A DNA stretch of 64,000 nucleotides from CATQHW01 sp965215345 (GTDB taxonomy: Bacteria; Spirochaetota; Spirochaetia; SZUA-6; Bin103). The stretch covers positions 1,984,001 to 2,048,000 of the forward strand of contig CBDCDL010000002.1 in assembly GCA_965215345.1 (NCBI GenBank), in the 5' to 3' direction. A model generated the notes under the pieces. The model saw nothing but the letters and a program-made list of their open reading frames with translations. It made no database searches and had not been told where the DNA came from. Shown here in pieces: positions 42,975-53,200 of this stretch (positions are counted from its first letter, which is position 1; every line of letters starts with the position of its first letter). The translations under genes were made by a program, and so were the position numbers.

Positions 42975-43807
42975 CGTGCCCTCCCCCAAATGTCACGTTG
43001 GACCCGTTCTTCGGTCAAGTCGACGAATCCTCTTACAATCCACTCGCGAGCGGTGTCAAACCAAGTTTCCATGGCTTCCTGAGAGTCGCTAGGAGGCATG
43101 CCTCGTACGGTAAGCTCGCAGATCATAAGGTGCGCTTGGTCGTGTGTCCGTATCCCGTCACGAACGGTGAAATGCAAACGCGCCGTTCTGTCCGGCAGGT
43201 CGAAAGCAAGTCTTAGGTTATTGCCGGAAGGAGATGGCAGAAAACGCTTGTCATCGGCTCTCCAGCGGAAGTCAGGGAAGATGGAGCCAACGTCTTTGAG
43301 TGCGTTCCAACCTTCGCCTCGTTGAATGTGGTTCACATAGGTTATTTCGTATTGGACGGGGTTGATCGGTCCGAGGTCGCGTCCGGCAATGAACTGGGAG
43401 AATTTCCCGTATCGGGCTGTGAACATTTGCTTCAATAGGTGATAGCGGGGATAGTCGTCTTTCGGAGCTGCCTTCTTCCAGTTGTGCAAGAAGCGGTCCC
43501 TCTGCACCTGGACGATTCCGGTTCCGTCCAGGTGGACGAACCATACGCGCGGCAATAGAGGATCGGGAAGCATCGGCGGTTGCGCTTCGCCCCGAGAGTC
43601 AAACCGCTCGATTGCGGGAAAGAGTGGACTGTTGTCCTGGCAGAGTTCGTAGCCATCGACTTTGAAGTCCTCCCAGAGCTGGCCATAGTGAGAGACGGTG
43701 AAACGGGTCAAAGGGTTGAACTGGATTCCGAAGACGACTTCGGCAACCGGAGGATTGTCGAACGTGAACAGAGCGTTTTGGTGGCGAGCAGGGGTGTGGC
43801 GGGACAC
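42971..43807 (-). CDS. TIGR04255-family protein (A of a three-gene cassette)
   Basis: 278 residues from GTG 43807. The N-terminus FDNPPVAEVVFGIQFNPL is the mark of TIGR04255, a sporadically distributed family of unknown function. The rest is alpha/beta with FVHLDGTGIVQVQRDRF, YEITYVNHI and RLHFTVRDG. It starts seven bases after the stop of the 597-residue paralogue gene and its stop overlaps protein B. The patchy distribution and operon with two small unknown proteins resemble a conflict or defence cassette; no activity can be read from the sequence. Confidence 0.72.
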   Translation of the reverse strand: MSRHTPARHQNALFTFDNPPVAEVVFGIQFNPLTRFTVSHYGQLWEDFKVDGYELCQDNSPLFPAIERFDSRGEAQPPMLPDPLLPRVWFVHLDGTGIVQVQRDRFLHNWKKAAPKDDYPRYHLLKQMFTARYGKFSQFIAGRDLGPINPVQYEITYVNHIQRGEGWNALKDVGSIFPDFRWRADDKRFLPSPSGNNLRLAFDLPDRTARLHFTVRDGIRTHDQAHLMICELTVRGMPPSDSQEAMETWFDTAREWIVRGFVDLTEERVQRDIWGRAR

Positions 43808-43814
43808 GGGGATC

Positions 43815-45608
43815 TCACGTGGGCCACGGGAAGGCGACGGTCGGCTGATTGACGAAGCGCTGGACGCGGAGCAGCAGGCGCGCGCCGGCGCCCGGCTCCA
43901 GCCGCACGTGCAGAGCGCTGTTGCCCACCTCGGTGCGATCGCCGTCGATGGCGACGCTGTCGATCGTATGCTCGGCGAAGGCGCCGGACTGGAGCACCAG
44001 GTTCTTCGCGTGCACGGGGTCCAGGTTGACGAGCTGCACGCCCACCTCGTCCGCGCTCATGTGGTCGACCAGCGAGGCGACGCCCGGCGGGATGCCGGCG
44101 CGCCGGCGTTCGGCGTCGAAGTAGCGCACCGCGCAGTGCCATGGCACGCCCACGTGGCGGGTCGGCAGGCCGCCCAGCATGAGCTGCACCAAGCCCCACA
44201 CCTCGGCCGGATTGATGCCGTTCGGGTCCTCGGAGAGCAGCATGTCGGCCGGGCGGGTGTCCTGCTCGCGCTTTTCCACCTTCTGCCGCACCTGCTCCAG
44301 GTCGGCCTGCAGCTTCTCCACCGGGTAGCCGTCGTTGCCGCCGTCCAGGAACCGCACCCAGGGGTCGGCGGCCACCAGCGCGTGGTCGCGGTCGCGGTCC
44401 TGAGACCAGACGTAGACCTCCAGCGCGCCGCGGTCGAACGGCTCCGGCTGGAAGTCGTACCAGCCGTCCTCGTTGTACATGCGCGGATAGAGGGTCACGC
44501 CGTCCTCGACCTTGCCGTGCCTGTTGACCGACGCCATGACGGTCCGCCAGACGTCCACGTATTTGCGGTCGCCGGACACCAGGAGGGCGTTGCCGAACGC
44601 GTACGGCGTGCGGTGCTGGAAGTTGGGCCGGTGGTGGGGGATGGGCTTGCCGTGCTCGTCCAGGCCGTAGAAGCCGCCGGTGTGGCCCCAGCCGTACACG
44701 CCACGCCACCAGGCGCCGTCGTGCAGTCCGCTGCCGACCTGTCCGTCCAGCCCGACGTTGCCGGGGATCAGTCCGTCGTTCGCGTGCGTGCGCTCGATCC
44801 AGGCGTCCGAGTACTCCTCGATCCACTCCTTGTACTTGGGGGCGCCGGTGGCCGCGTAGGCGTAGAAGGCCATGGCGGTGGCGGCCAGGTTCAAGGGGAT
44901 GTCGCCCTCCACGTCGCGGTAGGTCTCGAAGTGGAACAGGTAGTCGTCGAAGTCGCGGTGGCCGCGTCCCGGCTTGAAGCGCCCTGAGATCTCGAACGGA
45001 TCGCCGGCCCAGTCGACCGGCTCCGCCCGGCCCAGCACCGGCCCGCGGCTGCCGTTGAGGACGCTGCGGATGATGCGGTGCTGCGGGTCGTAGTTGGGCT
45101 CGGCCGGCTCGTCGGGGTCGCCCGGCAGATAGAAGCCGGCGAAGCGGCAGATCCGCTGCCGCCAGGTCAGGTTCCACGGCTCGCACAGCCCTTCCTGAAA
45201 CAGGCAGTGGTATCCCTCGCCGTTGTGCACCCAGTCGAAGGCGGTCGGAAACTCCTTGTAGTACATGCCGTCGGCGCCGAGCTTCGTGACGGTCGTCTTC
45301 GCCTCCGTGTACTGCCGGATGTGGCCCTCCATGCCGCGGCGATACAGGGCGAGGACCCGCTCGGAGCCGCCCAGCGCGTAGAAGTCGGTCCAATTGGTCA
45401 CGTTTTCGGCGGCGTCGTCGGGGCCGTCCAGCGCCCCCCAGCGCACGAAGCACTTGAGGTAGCCGCGCTCGTCGAAGTAGCGGTCGAAGAACGGCGGGAT
45501 CGCCGCCTCGATCGCGCGCATCAACTCGCGCTCCAGCAGCGCCCAGTGCGGGGGAGCGGTGGGCGTGGCGATGGTCACGGCGGTGGTGGGTGGAGTTCGG
45601 GTGAGCAT
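43815..45608 (-). CDS. ~600-residue protein of unknown function, paralogue of 54277-56055
   Basis: 597 residues from ATG 45608, with AGGAGG nine bases upstream. No signal peptide. Many aromatic and charged blocks are shared with the second copy: EGHIRQYTEAKTTVT, NGEGYHCLFQ, FAGFYLPGDPDEP, RGHRDFDDY, LSEDPNGINPAE and LMLGGLPTRHVGVPWH. The middle looks like repeated helical hairpins (FYAYAATGAPKYKEWIEEY), suggesting an (alpha/alpha) toroid such as carbohydrate-active enzymes use, with a small beta domain at the end. Likely acts on a sugar or sugar chain; unproven. The TIGR04255 gene follows after seven bases. Confidence 0.6.
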   Translation of the reverse strand: MLTRTPPTTAVTIATPTAPPHWALLERELMRAIEAAIPPFFDRYFDERGYLKCFVRWGALDGPDDAAENVTNWTDFYALGGSERVLALYRRGMEGHIRQYTEAKTTVTKLGADGMYYKEFPTAFDWVHNGEGYHCLFQEGLCEPWNLTWRQRICRFAGFYLPGDPDEPAEPNYDPQHRIIRSVLNGSRGPVLGRAEPVDWAGDPFEISGRFKPGRGHRDFDDYLFHFETYRDVEGDIPLNLAATAMAFYAYAATGAPKYKEWIEEYSDAWIERTHANDGLIPGNVGLDGQVGSGLHDGAWWRGVYGWGHTGGFYGLDEHGKPIPHHRPNFQHRTPYAFGNALLVSGDRKYVDVWRTVMASVNRHGKVEDGVTLYPRMYNEDGWYDFQPEPFDRGALEVYVWSQDRDRDHALVAADPWVRFLDGGNDGYPVEKLQADLEQVRQKVEKREQDTRPADMLLSEDPNGINPAEVWGLVQLMLGGLPTRHVGVPWHCAVRYFDAERRRAGIPPGVASLVDHMSADEVGVQLVNLDPVHAKNLVLQSGAFAEHTIDSVAIDGDRTEVGNSALHVRLEPGAGARLLLRVQRFVNQPTVAFPWPT

Positions 45609-45675
45609 GAGGGCGTTCCTCCTGAACCTGCGGTCTGCTGACCGCGATGGTAACAGAGCCGCCGGCCGCGGGTAC

Positions 45676-47551
45676 TCAGCCGGAGGCGCCAGCCGCGGCG
45701 GCGTCGCCCGCGTGCTCGAACTGGCTCCGGTAGATGCGCGCGTAGGTGCCGTTCGCCTGGATCAGATCGTCGTGGGTGCCGCGCTCGGCGATGCGGCCGG
45801 CGTCGATCACGTCGATCACGTCGGCGCGTCGTACCGTGCTCAGGCGGTGGGCGATGACCAGGCTGGTGCGCCCCTGCAGCAACTCGCCCAGGGCCTCCTG
45901 GATCAGCAGCTCGGTGCGCGTGTCGACGTTGGATGTGGCTTCGTCCAGCACCAGGATGCGCGGGTCCTTGAGCAGCGCGCGGGCGATGGCCAGCAACTGG
46001 CGCTGGCCGCGGCTCAGGTTGACGGCGCCTTCCTGCAGCACGGTGTCGTAGCCATCGGGCAGCCGGGAGATGAACTCGTGCGCCCGCGCCCGGCGCGCGG
46101 CGGCCTCCACCGCGGCGTCGTCCGCGTCGGGACGGCCGTAGCGGATGTTGTGGCGGATGGTGTCGGCGAACAGGAAGGTGTCCTGCAGGACGATGCCGAT
46201 GCTCCGGCGCAGGCTGTCCTGGGTCACGGTGCGGACGTCCTGCCCGTCGATGGTCACCGCGCCCGCCTGTACGTCGTAGAAGCGCTCCAGCAGGCTGATG
46301 ATGGTGGTCTTGCCGGCCCCGGTCGGGCCGACCAGGGCCACGGTCTGACCGGGCTCGGCGACGAGGGTCGACGCCGTGCAGCACCGGGGTCTCGGGCTCG
46401 TACGCGAAGGCCGCCTTAGACAGCTCCACGCGGCCGGCGGTGACGTGGAGCGGCCGCGCGTCGGCGGCGTCGCGCACGCGCGGCTCCTCGTCCAGCAGCT
46501 CGAAGATGCGCTCGGCGCCGGCGATCGCGGACTGCACCTGCGTCCACATCATGGAGATGGACTGCACGGGCTCGAAGAAGCGGCGCACGTACTGCACGAA
46601 GCCGACGATCACGCCGATGCTGACCAGATCCGCCCGCGCCAGGTAGCCGCCGTAGGCCAGCACCACGGCCAGGCCGACGGCGCTGAGCACGTCCATGGTG
46701 GGGGCGAACGCGGCGGTCAGCGACTCCGCGCCGACGTTGGCGTCGCGGTTGGCGCGGTTGAGCGCTCGGAAGCTGGACGAGTTCCAGCCCTGCCGGTTGA
46801 ACGCCTGCGCCACGCGCGCGCCGGAGATGTTCTGCTCCAGCTCGGAGCTCACCCCGCTGATGGTCCTGCGGGTCTTGCGGAAGGCGATGCGGGCGCGGCG
46901 GGAGAACAACGCCGTGGACAGGTACATCAACGGCAGCAGCGCGAAGCTGACCAGAGCCAGCCGCCAGTCGAGCGCCAGCATGCCGATCAGGATCGCGACC
47001 AGCAGCAGCACGCTTTGGACCAGCCGCGACAGGCTCATGCCGAACGCGCGGTTGATCGCGTCGGTGTCGTTGGACAGGCGGGACACCAGGTCGCCGGCCT
47101 TGTGGTGGTCGAAGTAGCCGAGCGACAGCGCGTGTACCTTGCTCATGATCTGGCCGCGCATCCGCAGCAGCACGCGCTGTCCCAGCGCCAGCAGCGCCAC
47201 GCGGCTGACGGCGCCGGTCAGCCAGCCGGCGACGTAGAGCGCCAGCACCAGTACCATCGCCACGACCAGCACCCGCCCCGCGTCGGACGGCGGCAGGCGG
47301 CCGTCCACGAACTCCTTGAGTCCGTCCACCGCCCGCGCGATGTACAGCGGCGCCAGCGCCTGGGCGCCGGCGGAGGCCGCCGCCGTCACCACCACCACGA
47401 TGAACGCCAAGCGCTGGCCGCGCAGGTAGCCGAACAGCCGCCTCAGCGTCTGGCCGACCTGCTCCGCCTGCCGGTCGTCGCCGGACCCGAACGACATCAT
47501 CCCCATGCGGCCGTGGCCGCCCGCAGGCCGGTGCCGGGACGCATCGCTCAC
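45676..47551 (-). pseudogene. ABC exporter half-transporter (canonical half), frameshifted
   Basis: Starts at GTG 47551, overlapping the stop of the first half (GTGA). It has six membrane helices in ~320 residues, then the nucleotide-binding domain. At about 46365-46367 one extra base (GGG for GG on the plus strand) breaks the frame between PVLHGVD and LVAEPGQTVALVGP. The rest of the domain is intact in the next frame: GPTGAGKTT, LSRGQRQLLAIA, LVLDEATSNVD with the catalytic Glu, and VIAHRLSTV. Without the shift it would be about 625 residues. Partner of the degenerate half at 47548-49632. Real decay or an assembly error. Confidence 0.82.
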
Positions 47552-49632
47552 GGTGTCACCCCCTCGGCCCCAGCCGGCTCGGCTTCGGCGGGCTCGGCCG
47601 CGGCCGGCTGCGCGGACAGCTCGCCGTAGAAGACCTCCGCGTACAGGGCGTTGTCGTGCAGCAACCGCTCGTGCCGGTCCAGGCCCGCCACCGTTCCTTC
47701 GTGCAGCAGCAGCACGCGGTCGGCGGCCAGCACCGTGTGCATGCGGCTGGCGATGACGAAGGACAGCCGGTCCTGCCGGAGCTCGTCGAGCGCGGCGCGG
47801 ATGCGCCGCTCGGTCTCGTAGTCGACGCTGCTGGTGCTGTCGTCGAGGATCAGGATGCGCGGCTCGATCAGCAGGGCGCGGGCGATCGCCACCCGCTGCT
47901 TCTGCCCGCCCGACAGCGTCACGCCGCGCTCGCCCACCAGGCTGTCGTAGCCGTCCGGGAACTCGGCGATGAACCGGTGCGCCTCCGCGGCGCGGGCGGC
48001 GGCCTCCACCTCGGCGTCGGTGGCGTCCGGCCGGCCGTAGGCGATGTTCTCGCCGATGGTGCCGCCGAACAGGGTGGTCTCCTCCAGCACGATGCCGATC
48101 TGCCGGCGTAGCGACTGCAGCGTCACGTCGCGGATGTCGACGCCGTCGATGGTGATGCGGCCGGCGGCGACGTCGTAGAAGCGTGGGATCAGGTTGATGA
48201 TCGTGCTCTTGCCCGACCCGGTGGCGCCGACGATGGCCAGGGTCTCGGAGGCCCCGGTGCGGAAGCTCACCTCGCGCAGCACCGGCGCCCCGACCCCGAA
48301 GTAACTGAACGACACCCGCTCGAACGCCAGCCCCTCGCGGAGCGGCGCCAGCGTCGCCGCGCCGGACTTCTCCTCGACATCCGACTCGGCGTCGAGGATC
48401 TCGAAGATCCGTTCGGCGCTGGCCGACGCCTGGGAGATCGACATCATGATCATGCCGAGCATCGTGATCGGGAACATGGCGACGATCAGGTAGCCCTGAA
48501 ACGCCACCAGCTCGCCTATGGTGAGGCGCTCCGCCAGGATCTGCACGCCGCCCCCCCAGGTGATGACCACGGTGCCGATGTTGGCCATCGCGAACACCAG
48601 CGGAATGGCCAGGGAGAACAGGCGCCCCACGTGCATCATCTGCTCGTACATCTGCCGGCTCTCGGCCTCGAACCGCTCCTGCTCGCGCTTGGCGCCGGTG
48701 AACGCCTTGACCGTGCGGACGCCGACGATGTTCTGCTCCAGGCGGGTGTTGAGCGCCGCGATCTTCTCCTGCACGGCGCGGAACAGCGGCCGGCCCACCT
48801 TGGCCATGTAGGTGAAGAGGGCGAACACCACGGCCATCAGCGGGATCACGTGCAGGGCCAGCCGCCAGTTGGTCGCGAACAGCAGGGCGAAGCTGCCGAT
48901 CAGCAGTACCAGGGTGGTGATGATCTGGATCACGCCGGTGCTGATGAAGGTGCGCACCATGTCCACGTCGCTGGTGGCGCGGGTGAGGAGCTGCCCGGTC
49001 TGCGAGCGGTCGTGGTAGCTGAACGAGAGGCTCTGGACGTGGTCGTAGAGCCTGTTGCGCAGGTCGTAGGCGACGCCCTGCGACACGCGCGCGGCCAGGG
49101 CGCCCTGCACGTAGGTGAACAGCGAGCGCAGCGCCGTGACGGCGACGATGAGCAACGCGCCGACCAGGATGGCCTGCATCCTGTCGGCCAGGATGCCCGA
49201 ATCGATGACCTGCTGGGTGATGCGCGGCACGGCCAGGTTGCCCGCGGAGCCGGCCAGCAGGCAGACCAGGCTGACCAGCACGCGCCCGCGGTAGGGGCGC
49301 ATGTAGCGCAGGCTGCGCAGCAGGGCGCGCAGCGCCGTACGTCCGGGACGACCGCCGCGGAATCCCGCGCCACCGGGCCCGCCGGGGCCGCGCCCGCCGG
49401 GACCGCTCCACGGAGGCGGGCCGCCCCCCGGGCTGTGTGCGCCGGGCTTGGCCGGGCCCATGCCCGCGCCACCGTCGCCGGGGCGCGCGCCGCCGGGGCC
49501 GTGCGCGTCCGCACGGCGCGGCGACCGCCTGTCTCCGGGAGGTCCGTTCGGGGCGGGTCGCGCAGGTCCGGGATGGCTGCCGCGGCTCCGGGGGCCGCGG
49601 TTACCCGGCTGCTGCGGTGATCGACTCGACAT
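47548..49632 (-). CDS. ABC exporter half-transporter (degenerate half)
   Basis: 694 residues from ATG 49632 (GAGAGG at good spacing; ATG 49638 is too close). About 100 residues of Gly/Pro/Arg-rich head are followed by six membrane helices and an ATPase domain: Walker A GATGSGKST, signature LSGGQKQRVAIA, and Walker B LILDDSTSSVD, where Asp replaces the catalytic Glu. The switch His is also replaced (VIASRMHTV). This is the degenerate-site half of a heterodimeric exporter of the BmrCD/LmrCD/TM287-288 type. It overlaps the MarR gene at its start and the second half at its end. The long disordered head is unusual. Confidence 0.85.
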   Translation of the reverse strand: MSSRSPQQPGNRGPRSRGSHPGPARPAPNGPPGDRRSPRRADAHGPGGARPGDGGAGMGPAKPGAHSPGGGPPPWSGPGGRGPGGPGGAGFRGGRPGRTALRALLRSLRYMRPYRGRVLVSLVCLLAGSAGNLAVPRITQQVIDSGILADRMQAILVGALLIVAVTALRSLFTYVQGALAARVSQGVAYDLRNRLYDHVQSLSFSYHDRSQTGQLLTRATSDVDMVRTFISTGVIQIITTLVLLIGSFALLFATNWRLALHVIPLMAVVFALFTYMAKVGRPLFRAVQEKIAALNTRLEQNIVGVRTVKAFTGAKREQERFEAESRQMYEQMMHVGRLFSLAIPLVFAMANIGTVVITWGGGVQILAERLTIGELVAFQGYLIVAMFPITMLGMIMMSISQASASAERIFEILDAESDVEEKSGAATLAPLREGLAFERVSFSYFGVGAPVLREVSFRTGASETLAIVGATGSGKSTIINLIPRFYDVAAGRITIDGVDIRDVTLQSLRRQIGIVLEETTLFGGTIGENIAYGRPDATDAEVEAAARAAEAHRFIAEFPDGYDSLVGERGVTLSGGQKQRVAIARALLIEPRILILDDSTSSVDYETERRIRAALDELRQDRLSFVIASRMHTVLAADRVLLLHEGTVAGLDRHERLLHDNALYAEVFYGELSAQPAAAEPAEAEPAGAEGVTP

Positions 49633-50074
49633 CCTCATCCTCTCGACCGGCCAGTCGTTCCAACAGTTCATTCAGGCGAGCCTGCTCATCGCCACTCAGG
49701 GGCTCCATGATGCGATGGATGCCCTGCACGTACTCGGGCCACAGCCGGCGCACGAGGCCGCGGCCAGCCGGCGTCGCGTGCACCAGGACCATCCGCCGAT
49801 CGTGGGCTGCCGGCCGCCGCTCGACCAGTCCGTCGCGCTCCAGGCGATCCACCACGCCGGAAGCGTTGCCCGGATCGGCCCACGACCTGGCGGCCAGCCT
49901 GGTCAGCGGGATGCCCTCATCGGGGACCCCTACCAGGGTATGGAACTGCGCTCCGGTCAGCCCGGCCTGTCCGAACACAGCACCCATCGCGCGCTTCATG
50001 GAGAGCGTGGTACGCAGCAGGCACCGGAAGGTGGCGACGGCCGGGTCGTCGGAGTCGCCGCAGTGATGGTCCAT
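49601..50074 (-). CDS. MarR-family regulator of the ABC exporter
   Basis: 157 residues from ATG 50074. MarR winged helix: FHTLVGVPDEGIPLTRLAARSWADPGNASGVVDRLERDG (recognition helix region), then the wing LVERRPAAHDRRMVLVHATPAG. The exporter gene starts inside its 3' end, so it is autoregulated with the pump. An inverted repeat and promoter lie just upstream (50081-50122). The usual logic is repression relieved by a toxic ligand that the pump then exports. Confidence 0.87.
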   Translation of the reverse strand: MDHHCGDSDDPAVATFRCLLRTTLSMKRAMGAVFGQAGLTGAQFHTLVGVPDEGIPLTRLAARSWADPGNASGVVDRLERDGLVERRPAAHDRRMVLVHATPAGRGLVRRLWPEYVQGIHRIMEPLSGDEQARLNELLERLAGREDEDVESITAAAG

Positions 50075-50080
50075 AAGAAA

Positions 50081-50122
50081 CTTGAGATAGCAAATATTAC
50101 GATCTCAAGGAACGGCCGTCAA
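50081..50122 (-). promoter_or_regulatory. MarR-exporter promoter with overlapping operator
   Basis: On the minus strand TTGACG (50122-50117), a 17-base spacer and TAATAT (50099-50094) form a good sigma-70 promoter. CTTGAGAT (50081-50088) and ATCTCAAG (50102-50109) form a perfect inverted repeat with a 13-base spacer that straddles the -10 and the start site. It ends seven bases before the MarR start codon. It is the expected MarR operator. Confidence 0.75.
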
Positions 50123-50200
50123 GGACACGCTTTGGAGGTGAGGAGGTGAAGGTGAAGAAACGATGCGCTGACGCGCGGTCTGTTATACGATCCTCACTCG

Positions 50201-53200
50201 GTGGCTGGATCGGGAACATTCCGAAGCGCGCTGCAGGTACCGCCGGGCCTCGTCGCGGCGTTGCATGATGCCGGCCTGAATGAGTTGATGCGTGCGCTGC
50301 TGCACGCTCAGGCGTACCGTTGCGGTCGTCCGGATACCTCGGTCAACACGGACACGGACGCGTCCGACGACGGGTGCGATGGATGGTCTGCCCGGCCGGC
50401 GACGGAGGACCGCTGGCTTGGCAACACTCACACCTGCTGGCAGTTCAAGGCCGGGAGCGCGGGGCAGCCTGCCAAGCTAAGCGGCGAGGTGACGAAGCCG
50501 ATGCCGCAACGGACGCTGCAAGAGGGCGGGCGCTTCGTCGTAGTCGCCAGTGGTTCGACGTCCGGCGAAGCCGGCGTGCGGCGCCGCCGAACGAAGCTGG
50601 TGAGCGCCGCTGAGGACGCAGGAATCCCGAGCCGGAACATCGAGGTCTATGGGAGCGAAAAACTCGCCGAGTGGTGCAATCAACATCCGGCCGTAACGGC
50701 GCGTTGGGTTGGCCTCCCTGAGGGATTGCAGCGGTTCGAAGATTGGTCGGGGAGTGAAGCACATCGGACTCCATATAAGGAAACGACGCAGATCACGTCC
50801 GAGTTGTCGGCTACGCTTTCTCGGCTTGGCTTCGACACGCAGCGCGAAGATCGCATCCATCACCTGCATGTTCGAGGCCAACCGGGTGTCGGCAAGACCC
50901 GATTCGCGCTGGAGCTGTGTCGCCGAGCCCCGTGGCGTGACACGGTGATCTACGTTCGTCAGGCCGACGACGTCAGGTTGTCCCGGCTGGTCGCCTCGTC
51001 GGAGGCGCCGGACGCGCTGCTGACGGTGGTTGCCGATGAAGTGCAGATTGCGGACCTTGAGCCGCTGCGAGACTCTGTAGAAATCACCAGAGGCCGCGTC
51101 CAGTTGATCACCATCGGTGGTTGCCGAAGCCCTGACAACAGGCGAATCCCGGAAGTAATGATCGATCCGCTCGACGCCGCCGCGATGCGTGACTTGGTAT
51201 CCGGCTGGTACCCCGAGATGCCGCCGGAGCAGGTCGACTTCGTAATCGGCTTTGCGGACGGCTACGTACGGCTGGGTCGTTTGACGGCGGCCGCGGTGGC
51301 CGAGAATCCTTCGGCAACCGTACCGAATCTGCTCGATCGAAGCGGCATCCACCGCTTGCTCGATCGCATGCTGGGTGATGAGGATCGACGCTGCCTCTAC
51401 GTCGTGGCCGTGTTGATGCACGTGGGTTGGACGGATGACCGACAGCAGGAGGGACAGGAGGTCGCGGCGCACCTGGGTCTCGATTGGGGCGACGTGCGAT
51501 ATCAGGTCGACCAGATCCACCGGCGCCTGGGAATCGCCCCACGTGGCGGGCGGTACCGCTACATTTCTCCGCATCCCTTGGGGGTCTATCTGGCTTCCGA
51601 GGCGTGGGAAACCTACCATGAGGAGCTGAAGTCTCTCGTCGACGCGCTGCCTTCGGAGGCCGCCAAGACGGCATACTACGCGCGGCTGGAGTCCTTGGCG
51701 AGCACTCCGCAGGCGCAGAGGTTCGCGCGCGATCAAATAGGCTTTTTTTTTCGGATCGATGACTTCGTTGGGCTGTACGCGGCGCGCCGTTGGTCGGCGC
51801 TCTCGGCGGCGGATCCCGATGCCGCTGCTCGGAATCTGATGCATGCGCTGACCGATAGCAGTCTGGAAGATCGCAGGAGAATCACGTTCGGTGCCTTGGG
51901 AGCACTCGTCAGCAGACTGGCTCGCATCGCGTGGCGAGAGACCGGGTTTCACGACGCGGTGAGCGCGCTCGCATTGCTGGCCGAGGCTGAGCACGAAACG
52001 TGGGGAAACGGTGCATCAAGCGCGTTTCTCCGAAAGTATCAGGTAGACCTCGCAGCGACATCGCTTCCCTACCTGCAGCGCCTGGATACGCTTGACGAGT
52101 TGGCCGAGCTGAAGCGTCCGGCCCTGGTCAGCCTCGTGGTGCGGGCGTTGGCGCGGGTTGAGGACGACGCTTCGGATCCGTTCGCGATGTCGTCGTCTGA
52201 CCGCGTGCCGGAGCCGGACTGGAGTCCGGCATCCGCAAACGAACACCGGCAATGCATAGAGGCGGCACTGAGGAGACTGCAGTCCATCGCCGCTCAGAAA
52301 GCCCCCACACTCTCGGCACCCCTGTTGGCCGCCGCCGAGGATGTATCGCATCTACTCGGCGACTCGGACGCGAGCCGTGGTGTGATCGGGCTCTTCATCG
52401 AACTGCTCGAATCCTGTCCCGGGTCGCGCGAGCCATTGCGGAAGAAGGTAGCCGAGGTCATCCGGCTCAACAAGGAACGGATTCCGGCCGAGCACCTGCA
52501 GACACTGAATCGGTTGCATGCCCGGTTCGAAGATCCCTCGCTTGGCGGGCGGTTGCGGCAGCACGTCGGCTTGCAGCCGTGGGAACGGGATGGAAGCCCC
52601 GACTTCGCGTCACTTGCGGCAGAGCTGTTGGCGGCACCGGATGCGCTTGCCGGGCAGTGGTCGTGGCTGACCTCCGGCGAGGCAGCCGCGGCATGGGAGT
52701 TCGGTGCGGCATTGGCCAAAGCCGACCCGACAGGCGAACTCGCCGAAGAGCTGCCGAGAGTACGGGGAAGCGGTCGCGATCTGCGCGTCGTGTGCGGGTA
52801 CGTTGCCGCGCAGCGTGAGACTCTGGGAGACGGTTGGTACGAGGGGTGGGTGCTGGCGCAGTTCGGGCGCGAACCGCAACCCATCGATCTCCTGCTGGAA
52901 GTGGTGTGGCGCTGCGGCGTGACCGAGCGGGTGGCCGTACAGGTGGCCGAACTGCTGCGCGGCACGCGGCTCAGCCCGGCGTCGGTCGGGCAGCTCAGGT
53001 ACGGCGACTGGACCGGCACTCCTGCCGACGCGCTGCAATGCTTGCTGCGCGCCATGATCGATACGGGGCACGCCGAGACGGCGGTCAGCATCCTGCGGAG
53101 TCGAATGGAGCGCGCCAGTGCCGAAGCCGATCGGTGGCGGCCGCTTGCCCTGGAGCTGGTGCAGGATCTGGATCTGATTCGGTGCCGACAGATGCCCAAT

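Noticed and set aside
43698..44987. 429-codon plus-strand frame opposite the first paralogue
   Set aside because: Antisense shadow, valine- and histidine-rich without any domain.
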